A stretch of 64,000 nucleotides of DNA from Bradyrhizobium sp. CCBAU 051011 (GTDB lineage Bacteria > Pseudomonadota > Alphaproteobacteria > Rhizobiales > Xanthobacteraceae). The stretch is taken from contig NZ_CP022222.1 in assembly GCF_009930815.1 (NCBI RefSeq), positions 8,598,501 to 8,662,500 on the forward strand. The letters are read 5' to 3'. The position numbers and the translations under genes are program-made. Of the stretch, positions 24,571 through 33,239 are shown in pieces (the first letter of the stretch is position 1; each line of letters opens with the position of its first letter). The notes under the pieces were generated by a model. It searched no databases, was not told the DNA's origin, and was given only the letters and a program-made list of their open reading frames with translations.

Positions 24571-25769
24571 TGTGCCTCCATCAACTTGGTTTGCTCGTCG
24601 GCCTTCTCGAACATCGCGAAGGTGGTATTGGGTTTGCGCAATTGCTTGGTGACGCGGATGGCGACGCGGTCGCCGACCCGGCCCATTCGCCCCTCGGTCA
24701 GCGTGACGTTGCCGCAGCGGACCGACACCAGTGCGTCGGGACGCATCTCCAGCGGCAAGGTATCGCCGACCTTCAGCTTCATCAGGTGCTTGAGCGGAAT
24801 GTCGGCTTCATAGAGCACGGCATCGACCGATATCTCGGCCTGCGCCACCTCAGTCGCGAAGTGTCCTTCCCAGATCGGATCACGGCCGAACTTTTCGCCC
24901 ATGAACATCTGCAGCAGAACCGGGCGGATCGGCTCGATGGTCGCATAGGGCAGCAGCAGTTCGATATTGCCGCCGCGGTCTTCCATGTCGATCCGCAACC
25001 GCACCAGGATCGCGGCATTGGCGGGCCTCGAGATCGCGGCGAAGCGCGGATTGGTTTCCAGCCGGTCGATCGAGAACGTCACCGGCGACAGCGGCCGGAA
25101 CGCCTGTTCGGCATCCGCGAGCACCACCTCGACCAGCCGCTTGACCAGATTGGTTTCGATCGTGGTGTAGGGCCGGCCTTCGATGCGCAGCGAGGTCTGG
25201 CCGCGCCGGCCGCCGAGCAGCACGTCGATGATCGAATAGATCAGGCTGGAATCGACCGTCGCCAGGCCGAAATTTTCCCACTCCTCGGCCTTGAACACGC
25301 TGAGCACGGCCGGCAGCGGAATTGAATTCATGTAGTCGCCGAAGCGGACCGAGGTGATGCGGTCGAGCGAGACTTCGACATTGTCGGAGGTGAAGTTGCG
25401 CAAGCTCGTGGTCATCAGCCGCACCAGGCGGTCGAACACGATTTCGAGCATCGGCAGACGCTCGTAGGACACCATCGCGGAATCGATGATGGCGCGAATG
25501 CCGGAATGGTCGTCGAGATTAACGTCGCCGACAGTGAAGCCGAGCAGATTGTCGATTTCTTCCTGCGACAGAACCCGCTCGCCGGAATTCTTGTTGCCGA
25601 ACTCACGGCCGCCATCCTCGACCATGGCCGCCCATTGCAGCGCCATGCTCTCGGAGAGTTCGTTGGCGGCAGCTTCTTCCGCCGCCGCCGCGGGGTCCTC
25701 GGAATCCAGCGACGCTTCCCATTGCGCGGCAATGGCGTCCTGGTCCATCTGGTCTTGATTGACGGCCAT
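24567..25769 (-). CDS. fliM: Flagellar motor switch protein FliM
   Basis: A 400-aa protein. An acidic N-terminus includes LSQEEIDNLLGF, the middle domain has GIRAIIDSAMVSYERLPMLE and FDRLVRLMTTSLRNFTSDNV, and a FliN-like C-terminal domain runs from about 310 (LKVGDTLPLEMRPDALVSVR). FliM is the C-ring switch protein that binds CheY-P. It lies 18 bp downstream of fliL. The Ala/Glu-rich N-terminal extension (about 45 residues) before the switch motif is longer than in enteric FliM. Confidence 0.96.
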   Translation of the reverse strand: MAVNQDQMDQDAIAAQWEASLDSEDPAAAAEEAAANELSESMALQWAAMVEDGGREFGNKNSGERVLSQEEIDNLLGFTVGDVNLDDHSGIRAIIDSAMVSYERLPMLEIVFDRLVRLMTTSLRNFTSDNVEVSLDRITSVRFGDYMNSIPLPAVLSVFKAEEWENFGLATVDSSLIYSIIDVLLGGRRGQTSLRIEGRPYTTIETNLVKRLVEVVLADAEQAFRPLSPVTFSIDRLETNPRFAAISRPANAAILVRLRIDMEDRGGNIELLLPYATIEPIRPVLLQMFMGEKFGRDPIWEGHFATEVAQAEISVDAVLYEADIPLKHLMKLKVGDTLPLEMRPDALVSVRCGNVTLTEGRMGRVGDRVAIRVTKQLRKPNTTFAMFEKADEQTKLMEAQ

Positions 25770-25787
25770 GATGCTAGATCCGCCCCA

Positions 25788-26279
25788 TCACTGCACGACG
25801 ATTTCCTTGAACAGCACGGCGCTCACCTGCTGCGGCGCCACCGCGCTGTTGACCCGCTTGGTCAGTTCTTCCTTGAGGCGGAATAGCCCGGCCGAACCGT
25901 TGATGTCGGAGGGACGCAATTCGCGCAGGTAGGTCTGGAACAGGTCTGTCACCCGGGGCAGGCTCGGCTTGATCGCCTCGACCTGCTTCTCTTCCTTGAT
26001 CTCGAGCACGACCTTGACGCGGAGATATTGCACCCGCTCGCCGGGGGCGCCGACCAGGTTGACCATCATGTCGGGTACTTCGACGAAGGAAGGTGGCTTC
26101 GGCGGCGGCGCTTCGGCGTGCTTCTCCTCGCCATGGCCGCGCATCAGGAAGAACCAGCCCGCGCCGACGCCGAGGATGGCGACGAATCCGGCGACCGCAA
26201 TGATCAGCTTGAGCTTGCCCTTTTTCGCCGATGCGGCTTCTGCGCCGTCTGCGCCTTCCGCCTGCTCGTTGTCAGCCAT
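25788..26279 (-). CDS. fliL: Flagellar basal body-associated protein FliL
   Basis: A 163-aa protein. A short cytoplasmic N-terminus, one membrane helix (LKLIIAVAGFVAILGVGAGWFFLM), a His/Glu/Pro linker and a periplasmic domain ending LFKEIVVQ. FliL supports stator function around the basal body. The start is the Met before ADNEQAEGADG; the frame is open 96 bp upstream but without a ribosome site. First gene of fliL-fliM-pflI-like-motE-like. Confidence 0.92.
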   Translation of the reverse strand: MADNEQAEGADGAEAASAKKGKLKLIIAVAGFVAILGVGAGWFFLMRGHGEEKHAEAPPPKPPSFVEVPDMMVNLVGAPGERVQYLRVKVVLEIKEEKQVEAIKPSLPRVTDLFQTYLRELRPSDINGSAGLFRLKEELTKRVNSAVAPQQVSAVLFKEIVVQ

Positions 26280-26667
26280 TGCCCCGCCCGCTTCGATTCC
26301 GACAAACGAACGCGGTTGCCACCAGCCTGGGTAACGATGCCCCCACAACGCGAAACAAAAGCCGCCAGCGCACACGCGCTCTCCATACCTGCAACGCTAG
26401 GGTAATAATGGTTAACGGAACCTTTCCATTCGCGTCCAAGTAGGAAAAATCTGCCGGGCAAACATGGTCAACAAGACCTTTCTGCCGCCCCCGCCGCGCT
26501 CCGAAAATATCCTAACCCATTAACAATTCAGCACTTCCCGACTTGGCACGGCTTTCGCTGAGTAACTGGCGTGACCTGCCGGCTTGGGAGAGCCCAAAGG
26601 TTACGACGGATCCGGACCACGGGCTTGGGAGAGCCAGTCTTCGGATCAATCAAGGGGAGAACCACCG
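26280..26667. other. Divergent fliL/flgF intergenic region
   Basis: 388 bp. It holds a sigma-54 type element for flgF (26544-26559) and TTAAC half sites near 26412 and 26520. A direct repeat GGCTTGGGAGAGCC (26581-26594 and 26624-26637) lies in the flgF leader. No gene is supported. The fliL promoter was not identified. Confidence 0.5.
26544..26559 (+). promoter_or_regulatory. Sigma-54 type promoter of flgF-flgG-flgA-flgH
   Basis: TGGCACG-GCTT-TCGCT: the -24 element is perfect, the GG-N10-GC spacing is correct, and the -12 element is TCGC instead of TTGC. It lies ~110 bp before the flgF ATG. Confidence 0.65.
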
Positions 26668-27432
26668 ATGGAGAATATGCTTCTCGTCGGACTATCGCGG
26701 AAGATGACGCTGGAACGACAGTTGGACGTCGTTGCCAACAACGTCGCCAATATCAACACGACGGGTTTCAAGGCAGACCGGTCGCTGTTCGAGGAATATC
26801 TGCGCTCACCGGCGCATGAAGATAATTTCATGCGTGCCGACCGCCGCGTTTCGTTCGTCCATGACCGCGCCACCTTCCACGATTTTGCCGCCGGCCCCTC
26901 CGAGCACACCAAGAACCCGCTCGACATTGCGATCGACGGCAAGGCCTTCCTGGTGGTGCAGACGGCCGCCGGCGAGCGCTACACCCGCGACGGCGGCCTG
27001 CACATCAACAACCAGGGCCAGCTTGTGACCGCCAGCGGCGATCCGGTGCTGGGCAATTCCGGCCCGATCGTGTTTCAGCCGACCGACAAGCAGATCAACA
27101 TCGCAGCCGACGGCAACATCACCGTGCTCGAGGGCACCGGCACCACCGACTCGATTCGCGGCAAGCTGCGGCTAGTCTCCTTTGCCGACCCGCAAAAGCT
27201 CGTGAAGGAAGGCGGCAACCTCTATTCCGCGGGCCAGGGCATCGCGCCCCAACCCGACACCACCTCGCGGGTGAACCAGGGCTACATCGAGAAGTCGAAC
27301 GTCAATTCGGTCCACGAAATGAGCCGGCTCATCGAGATCACGCGCACCTACACGCAGATCTCGGCGATGCTGCAACAGCAGCACGACTTGCACCGGACCG
27401 CCGTCGAGAAACTCGCCGACGTTCCGGCATAA
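26668..27432 (+). CDS. flgF: Flagellar rod protein FlgF
   Basis: A 254-aa protein. The N-terminus RQLDVVANNVANINTTGFKA is the rod/hook D0 motif, the middle has DIAIDGKAFLVVQTAAGERY, and the C-terminus has NSVHEMSRLIEITRTYTQIS. Start after GGGGAGAACCACCG. First gene of flgF-flgG-flgA-flgH. FlgF makes the proximal-to-distal rod junction. Confidence 0.95.
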   Translation: MENMLLVGLSRKMTLERQLDVVANNVANINTTGFKADRSLFEEYLRSPAHEDNFMRADRRVSFVHDRATFHDFAAGPSEHTKNPLDIAIDGKAFLVVQTAAGERYTRDGGLHINNQGQLVTASGDPVLGNSGPIVFQPTDKQINIAADGNITVLEGTGTTDSIRGKLRLVSFADPQKLVKEGGNLYSAGQGIAPQPDTTSRVNQGYIEKSNVNSVHEMSRLIEITRTYTQISAMLQQQHDLHRTAVEKLADVPA

Positions 27433-27450
27433 CGCTCAAGGAATAGATCG

Positions 27451-28239
27451 ATGCGCGCACTCTACACAGCAGCGACCGGCATGGCGGCACAGGAACTCAA
27501 CGTTCAGGTGATCTCCAACAACATCGCCAATATGCGCACCACCGGCTACAAGAAGCAGCGGGCTGCGTTTCAGGATTTGATCTACGACCATGTACGCCGC
27601 GTCGGCGCGCAGGCCTCCGACCAGGGCACCATCCTGCCCGTCGGTGTCGACATCGGCGGCGGCGTCAAGACCGTCGGCACGCCGCGCCTGATGGGCCAGG
27701 GCACGCTGTCGCCGACCGGCAACGATCTCGACATTGCGATCCGCGGCGAAGGTTTCTTCAAGATCCAGGTGCCCGACGGCACCTATGCCTATACCCGCGA
27801 CGGCTCGTTCATGATGGATGCGCAAGGCCGCGTCGTCACCGCCCAAGGCAACCCGGTCCAGCCGACAATCAACATCCCGCAGAATTCCTCGGCGATCACC
27901 ATCAACGCGCAGGGTCAGGTCACCGTGATGCTGCCCGGCTCGACCACGCCGACGCTGGTCGGCCAGATCGGCCTGACGCGCTTCATCAACAAAGCCGGTC
28001 TCAACCCGATCGGCGACAATCTGTTCACGGACACCCCGGCCTCCGGCACGCCGCAGGACGGCGTCGCCAACACCGACGGCTTTGGCGACATGCAGCAGGG
28101 CAACCTCGAACAGGCCAACGTCGAGGTAGTGACCGAAATCTCCGACCTGATCGCCGCCCAGCGTGCCTATGAGATGAATGCGAAGGTCGTCAGCGCAGCC
28201 GACCAGATGCTGCAGTCCACCTCCAACATGTTCCGCTAA
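27451..28239 (+). CDS. flgG: Flagellar distal rod protein FlgG
   Basis: A 262-aa protein of normal length. MRALYTAATGMAAQELNVQV at the N-terminus, YTRDGSFMMDAQGRVVTAQG in the middle and AYEMNAKVVSAADQMLQSTS at the C-terminus are typical. It forms the distal rod inside the P and L rings. 18 bp after flgF. Confidence 0.97.
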   Translation: MRALYTAATGMAAQELNVQVISNNIANMRTTGYKKQRAAFQDLIYDHVRRVGAQASDQGTILPVGVDIGGGVKTVGTPRLMGQGTLSPTGNDLDIAIRGEGFFKIQVPDGTYAYTRDGSFMMDAQGRVVTAQGNPVQPTINIPQNSSAITINAQGQVTVMLPGSTTPTLVGQIGLTRFINKAGLNPIGDNLFTDTPASGTPQDGVANTDGFGDMQQGNLEQANVEVVTEISDLIAAQRAYEMNAKVVSAADQMLQSTSNMFR

Positions 28240-28249
28240 AGGACTGGTC

Positions 28250-29329
28250 ATGATCGCTCGCGCCCTCCTCCTGGCCACAGCGCTGATCGCCGCATCGAGC
28301 GCGCCCGCGGTCGCACAGACCCAAGACGCTTTCGCGAACCGCAACGTGATCGTCGCGCCCGTGCTGCGCGCCAATGTGCAGGTGTCGGGAGATCTGGTGC
28401 GGATCGGCGACGTCATCGACAATGCCGGCAGCGCTGCGCAGATCGCGATCTACCGCGCGCCGGATCTGGGCACCACCGGCTCGCTGCCGGTGGCGCAGGT
28501 GCTCAACACCCTTCGCGCCCATCATGTGATCGGCGTCGACACCCGTGATCTCAGGGAAATCTCGGTGACGCGGCTGGCCCGCACGCTCGAACGCAAGGAC
28601 ATCGAGCTGCAGGTCGCGCGCGCGCTGGAGCGCCGCAATGGCCTCGGCGACGCGGCCAACCTGGCGCTGACCTTCGACCGCGATCCCGGCGACGTCCGGC
28701 TGGATTCCGGCTTCAGCGGCAGCCCGCAGGCGACGATCGTGCGTTACGACAACCGCAACGGCCGATTCGACGTCACGCTTGAAATCACCAATGAGAATGG
28801 CACGGCGCCGGTCAAGCTGCGTTTCACCGGCACGGCGATCGAGACCGTCGAAGCCGCGGTGCTGACGCGTAATATCGAGCGCAATGAAATCCTGAAATCA
28901 TCCGACGTGGTGGTCGAGCGCCGCCCGAAGGCGGAAGTCGGCACGGATGCCGCCACGCGCGATCGCGCCGTGGGCATGCAGGCGCGCCGCCAGCTCCGCG
29001 CCGCCCAGGCGATCAAGACCGCCGATCTCGCCAAGCCTGATCTGGTGCAGCGCGACCAGAACGTCACGCTGATCTACGAGACGACCGGAATCTATCTCAC
29101 CATGCGCGGCAAGGCGCTGGACAACGGCACCGAGGGCGACGTCGTCAGCGTCATGAACCTGCAGTCGAAGCGCACGGTGTCCGGCACCGTGATCGGCCGC
29201 GGCCAGGTTTCGATTACGCCGGTGGCGGCCCGTCCGGCGCAAACCAGCGACGCCGCCTCCTCGCTCAGCCCTGCCGCTCCCGTCGCGGTCGCCACCGTCA
29301 GTTCGCCAGTCGCTCCAAAAGCCGAGTAA
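28250..29329 (+). CDS. flgA: Flagellar P-ring assembly chaperone FlgA
   Basis: A 359-aa protein. A signal peptide ends SSAPAVAQ, an N-terminal domain has RIGDVIDNAGSAAQ, and the C-terminal SAF-type domain has LTRNIERNEILKSSDVVVER and LRAAQAIKTADL. FlgA escorts FlgI in the periplasm. Longer than the enteric protein (~220 aa), as is usual in alphaproteobacteria. Start after AAAGGACTGGTC, 10 bp past flgG. Confidence 0.93.
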   Translation: MIARALLLATALIAASSAPAVAQTQDAFANRNVIVAPVLRANVQVSGDLVRIGDVIDNAGSAAQIAIYRAPDLGTTGSLPVAQVLNTLRAHHVIGVDTRDLREISVTRLARTLERKDIELQVARALERRNGLGDAANLALTFDRDPGDVRLDSGFSGSPQATIVRYDNRNGRFDVTLEITNENGTAPVKLRFTGTAIETVEAAVLTRNIERNEILKSSDVVVERRPKAEVGTDAATRDRAVGMQARRQLRAAQAIKTADLAKPDLVQRDQNVTLIYETTGIYLTMRGKALDNGTEGDVVSVMNLQSKRTVSGTVIGRGQVSITPVAARPAQTSDAASSLSPAAPVAVATVSSPVAPKAE

Positions 29330-29334
29330 TGTAA

Positions 29335-30087
29335 ATGTCAGTTCCCCGTCTCAACCGCATCATCCTCACCGGCGCCATGCTGTCGCTGGCCGCCGCCGCG
29401 AGCGGTTGTTCCTCGATCGACCGTCTCTCCCAGATCGGCGAGAAGCCGAAGCTGACGGAGATCGAAAACCCGACCACGCAGCCCGGCTACAAGCCGGTGC
29501 AGATGCCGATGCCCAAGCCGGAGCAGGCCTCCTACAATGCCAACTCGCTGTGGCGGAACGGCTCACGCGCATTCTTCAAGGATCAGCGCGCGGCACGGAT
29601 CGGCGATTTGCTGACGGTGACCGTCAACATCACCGACAAGGCCAACCTGTCCAACGAGACCCAGCGCAGCCGCTCCGCCAAGGAAGACTCCGGTATCACC
29701 GACTTCATCGGATCCCAGACGATCACGCAGGCAAACAAGATCCTGCCCGGCAAGATTCTGACCACGGATTCGACGTCATCGAGCGACGGCAAGGGATCGG
29801 TCAATCGCCAGGAGTCGCTGACCACCAACGTCGCCGCCGTGGTAACGCAGGTGCTGCCGAACGGCAATCTCGTGGTCGAAGGCAAGCAGGAGATCCGCGT
29901 CAACTTCGAAATCCGCGAGCTGATTGTCGCCGGCATCGTCCGCCCCGAAGATATCCAGAGCGACAACACCATCGATTCCACCAAGATCGCGCAGGCCCGC
30001 ATCGCTTATGGCGGCCGCGGCCAGATCACCGACGTGCAGCAACCCCGCTACGGCCAGCAGGTGATGGACGTGCTGCTGCCGTTCTAG
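29335..30087 (+). CDS. flgH: Flagellar L-ring lipoprotein FlgH
   Basis: A 250-aa protein. A lipoprotein signal ends AAASGC (lipobox). Conserved LWRNGSRAFFKDQRAARIGD and the C-terminal VRPEDIQSDNTIDSTKIAQ, with RIAYGGRG and QQVMDVLLPF. It forms the outer-membrane L ring. Last gene of the operon; its final ~50 bp and downstream terminator are repeated at 34296-34446. Confidence 0.97.
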   Translation: MSVPRLNRIILTGAMLSLAAAASGCSSIDRLSQIGEKPKLTEIENPTTQPGYKPVQMPMPKPEQASYNANSLWRNGSRAFFKDQRAARIGDLLTVTVNITDKANLSNETQRSRSAKEDSGITDFIGSQTITQANKILPGKILTTDSTSSSDGKGSVNRQESLTTNVAAVVTQVLPNGNLVVEGKQEIRVNFEIRELIVAGIVRPEDIQSDNTIDSTKIAQARIAYGGRGQITDVQQPRYGQQVMDVLLPF

Positions 30088-30186
30088 TTTTCAATTCCGA
30101 GCTCCCACATCTCGTCGCGAACCTAGGCGCGACGGAGATGTTCAACGCGGCCCTCGCCAGCTCCCCTGGCGAGGGCCGCGGTCGTT
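30039..30186. repeat. Left direct repeat: flgH 3' end plus terminator
   Basis: 148 bp running from inside the flgH coding end (GCAACCCCGCTACGGCCAGC) through its stop codon and terminator. An imperfect copy in the same orientation is at 34296-34446. Together they bracket the 4.1-kb YidB/GlsB/tct segment. Confidence 0.85.
30147..30186 (+). terminator. Terminator of the flgF-flgG-flgA-flgH operon
   Basis: GCGGCCCTCGCCAG-CTCCC-CTGGCGAGGGCCGC, a perfect 14-bp stem, then GGTCGTTT. It lies 60 bp after the flgH stop. Confidence 0.75.
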
Positions 30187-30321
30187 TCGCCGGAGCCATC
30201 AACTCAAGCTCGCCACCGCCGGGCGACACGCGTTCGTCGTCCTCGTGCGACGCCCGCCCGCATAGGAACTGAAGCTTCCGCCCCGCGTTCCTCAGAGCAC
30301 CAACCTCCGAGGGAGCCGACC

Positions 30322-30777
30322 ATGAGCCGCGGAATGCCATCGATGACTGCCCTTCTCGGGCTGCTCGCCATTGCCGGATATCAGAACCGCGACAAACTGG
30401 CAGAACTTCTCAAGGGCGTTGGCAGCGGCCAACCGAATGCAGGCGCCGGACAGCAGCCGCTGGGCGGCTTGCTGGGCAATCTGAGCGGGATATTGGGCGG
30501 CGCCGGGGTTGGCGGCCTCCTCAGCGGCGGGATCGGCGAACTACTCGACAGGTTCCAGCAAAACGGCCAGGGCGACAAAGCTGAATCCTGGATCAATCAG
30601 GGCCCGAACAAGGATGTCTCGCCGCCGGAATTGAAGCAGGCGATCGGCTCCGACGTTCTGGCACAACTCGAACAGCAGACCGGACTGTCGCAGGAGGAGA
30701 TCCTGGCAAGATTGTCGCGCGAGCTTCCGGCAGCCGTCGACAAATACACGCCGGACGGCCGTTTGCCCGCAGCATGA
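30322..30777 (+). CDS. YidB family protein (DUF937)
   Basis: A 151-aa protein. A Gly/Leu-rich centre (GGLLGNLSGILGGAGVGGLL) is followed by the conserved C-terminal part with SWINQGPNKDVSPPELKQAI and LAQLEQQTGLSQEEILARLS. This is the YidB family, cytoplasmic and of unclear function, often near stress-related genes. Start after GAGGGAGCCGACC. First gene inside the repeat-flanked island. Confidence 0.85.
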   Translation: MSRGMPSMTALLGLLAIAGYQNRDKLAELLKGVGSGQPNAGAGQQPLGGLLGNLSGILGGAGVGGLLSGGIGELLDRFQQNGQGDKAESWINQGPNKDVSPPELKQAIGSDVLAQLEQQTGLSQEEILARLSRELPAAVDKYTPDGRLPAA

Positions 30778-30820
30778 ATTGATAACGGGATGTCGGGGCA
30801 ATCAGGAAGGGAGCATCGAG

Positions 30821-31084
30821 ATGGGCATACTTTGGACAATCATCATTGGTTTCATTGCCGGCGTGATTGCCAAGTTCATGATGCCTGGAGACAACGAGCC
30901 CTCAGGCTTCATTCTCACCACCATACTGGGCATCGTCGGCGCCTTCGTGGCGACTTATCTCGGCCAAGCGCTCGGATGGTACAGCCCCGGAGAAGGCGCG
31001 GGTCTGATCGGTGCGGTAGTCGGCGCCATCATTGTGCTCTTTGTCTACGGTCTCTTCGCCGGCCGGCAACGGCGATCGATCTAA
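30821..31084 (+). CDS. GlsB/YeaQ/YmgE family membrane protein
   Basis: An 87-aa protein with three hydrophobic helices: ILWTIIIGFIAGVIAKFMMP, a second with ILTTILGIVGAFVATYLGQA, and GAVVGAIIVLFVYGLFAG. This matches the GlsB/YeaQ/YmgE (transglycosylase-associated) family, linked to envelope and general stress responses. A good ribosome site GGAAGGGAGC precedes it; it lies 43 bp downstream of the YidB gene. Confidence 0.88.
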   Translation: MGILWTIIIGFIAGVIAKFMMPGDNEPSGFILTTILGIVGAFVATYLGQALGWYSPGEGAGLIGAVVGAIIVLFVYGLFAGRQRRSI

Positions 31085-31242
31085 AGAGCTGGACTTATGG
31101 TCTGCGTCGGGCCTGGATCGGTGGCGGCGAGATTCTTCGTCCCCTTGCCAAGCTGGACGCCACGCGATGCTCGGAGCGGAGTTAAGCGCCGCTCGCCACT
31201 ACAGGCGCGCCAACGCAGGTTGCCGAACGGCACATCGCTCGT

Positions 31243-32766
31243 TCAAAAATCCGGCGCTTCCTCAGCGATCCGCTTCTGGTGGCGCCAATGCTGCCATATG
31301 GCCAGCCCGACCGAGGTCGCCGCCGCCAGCAATAGCAGGCCGGAAATCGGCCGCGTCAGGAAGAGCCAGGGATTCGCGTCGGTCATGATCGCACGCACAA
31401 GGTTGATCTCGATCTGGTCGCCGAGAATCAGGCCGAGGATCAGGGGCGCTAGCGGAAAGCCGAGCTTGACCAGCACGTAACCGACGACGCCGAACAGTAG
31501 CAGCACGTAGACGCTCTGCATGGTGTTGTTAAGCGCGTAGGCGCCGACGACGCAGAGTACGAGCACGACCGGCGCCAGCACCGCCATCGGCACCGACGTC
31601 ACGCGCAGCATCAGCGGCATCAGCGCGAGGCAGATCAGCAGCATGCAGGGGTGCGCCAGGATGTAGGCGGCATAGATGCCATAGGCGATATCAGGGTTTT
31701 GCGAGATGAACAGCGGTCCCGACTGAATGCCGTGGATCGTCATCGCGCCCAGCATCACGGCGGTGACGGCGTCACCGGGGATGCCGAACGCCATGATGGT
31801 CATCAGCGAACCGCTGACATTGGCGTTGTTCGAGGCTTCCGAAGCGATGATGCCCTCGGGATGGCCCTTGCCAAAACGATCCGGCGTTTTCGAGAATTTT
31901 TTGGCCTGGTCATAGGCCATGACGCTCGATGCGCTGCCGCCGATGGCAGGCAGGATTCCGATGATCAGTCCGACGATCGTTGCCCACGCGAGCAGGAACG
32001 GTTGCTTGAAGATTTCCAGGTTCACCTTGAGATGCGAGAAGCGTTCGAGCTTGACCCCGACCAGCGATTCCGCCGCTTGGCCGCGGGGCGAATTCAGCTT
32101 CTCCAGATCGGTCATGATCTGCGCGAAAGCGAAAATGCCGATCAGCACGGGGAGGAACGGAAAGCCGCCGCCGATGAACGCCGAGCCGAATGTAAAGCGC
32201 GGCACGCTGCCGATCGGATCGTGGCCGACCACTGTTATCAACAACCCGATGGCAGTCGAGATCAGTCCCTTGAGGAGCGAGGATTCGCTGAGACCCGCTA
32301 CCATCGCCATGGCGAGCACGAACAGCGAGAAGTATTCCCATGGTCCGAATTCCAGCGCGATCGCCGCAAGCGGCCCGGTGAGGAACACCAGGAACAAGGC
32401 GCCGAGCAGGCCGCCCCAGACCGAAGCCCAGACGCCGAGCCAGATGGCGCGGCCCGGCTCGCCGTTGCGCGCCATTGGAAAGCCGTCGAACGTGGTGGCG
32501 ATCGAAGAAGGCGAGCCGGGGATACCAAGCAGACAGCAGGCGATGAGGCCGCCGGTCGATCCGCCGACATAGACGCCGGTCATCGCCGCCAGGCCCGCCA
32601 GCGGATCGAGCCCGTAGGTGAACGGCAGCACCACGATGACCGTCATGGTGATGGTGACGCCCGGCAGAGAGCCGCCGATCACGCCGATGAATGTGCCGGC
32701 AAACAGCGGCAATAGATATTTCCACTGGGCAATGTTGATGAGGCCGTTCCAGAGTAAATCGAGCAT
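31243..32766 (-). CDS. tctA: Tripartite tricarboxylate transporter large subunit TctA
   Basis: A 507-aa polytopic protein of about 12 membrane segments, with the family motifs FAGTFIGVIGGSLPGVTITM and AIGGSASSVMAYDQAKKFSK and the loop GVYVGGSTGGLIACCLLGIP. With TctB and TctC it forms a secondary carboxylate uptake system driven by the ion gradient. Its start shares one base with the tctB stop. Substrate cannot be told; citrate-like acids are typical. Part of the repeat-flanked island. Confidence 0.93.
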   Translation of the reverse strand: MLDLLWNGLINIAQWKYLLPLFAGTFIGVIGGSLPGVTITMTVIVVLPFTYGLDPLAGLAAMTGVYVGGSTGGLIACCLLGIPGSPSSIATTFDGFPMARNGEPGRAIWLGVWASVWGGLLGALFLVFLTGPLAAIALEFGPWEYFSLFVLAMAMVAGLSESSLLKGLISTAIGLLITVVGHDPIGSVPRFTFGSAFIGGGFPFLPVLIGIFAFAQIMTDLEKLNSPRGQAAESLVGVKLERFSHLKVNLEIFKQPFLLAWATIVGLIIGILPAIGGSASSVMAYDQAKKFSKTPDRFGKGHPEGIIASEASNNANVSGSLMTIMAFGIPGDAVTAVMLGAMTIHGIQSGPLFISQNPDIAYGIYAAYILAHPCMLLICLALMPLMLRVTSVPMAVLAPVVLVLCVVGAYALNNTMQSVYVLLLFGVVGYVLVKLGFPLAPLILGLILGDQIEINLVRAIMTDANPWLFLTRPISGLLLLAAATSVGLAIWQHWRHQKRIAEEAPDF

Positions 32767-33239
32767 CAGAAGCCCGTCCAGGCGCCGCGTGGCAGCAGCA
32801 CCAGCAGGTATCGTTCGAAAACGAAGTAGCTCACCATGGCGGTGCCGAGCGCGATCGCGGCGAGTACACCCCATTGCCGCGCCGTTTGCGGCCTGCCCAA
32901 TGCGGCCTGCAGCGCGCCGACGAACAAGACCGTGGCGACGCGAAATCCCACGAGCGGCAGCAGCACCACATAGGCACCGACGATCGCGAATGCGATCACG
33001 ACCAGGCGATAACTTCGTCGCGGCGCGTCGCCCGCGCAGGCCGGCGCGCAGCGCTTCAGGAGGTCCTGCAGGACCAGAAGCGCGCTCGCGGCTGCCAGCA
33101 ACGACAGCACGATGGCGGGGTAAAAGCCCGGTCCGACCGGAACGATAGGAAGGGACGGAAGCTGGAACGACTTGACGAGGAGGAACAGGCTGACCGCGAA
33201 CAGGATCAGACCGGTAATTCCATCGCGGCCGATACTCAT
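32766..33239 (-). CDS. tctB: Tripartite tricarboxylate transporter small subunit TctB
   Basis: A 157-aa protein with four hydrophobic segments, starting SIGRDGITGLILFAVSLFLL and including GPGFYPAIVLSLLAAASALL, which is typical of the DUF1468/TctB family. It sits between tctC (4-bp overlap) and tctA (1-bp overlap), so the three are translationally coupled. Confidence 0.88.
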   Translation of the reverse strand: MSIGRDGITGLILFAVSLFLLVKSFQLPSLPIVPVGPGFYPAIVLSLLAAASALLVLQDLLKRCAPACAGDAPRRSYRLVVIAFAIVGAYVVLLPLVGFRVATVLFVGALQAALGRPQTARQWGVLAAIALGTAMVSYFVFERYLLVLLPRGAWTGF

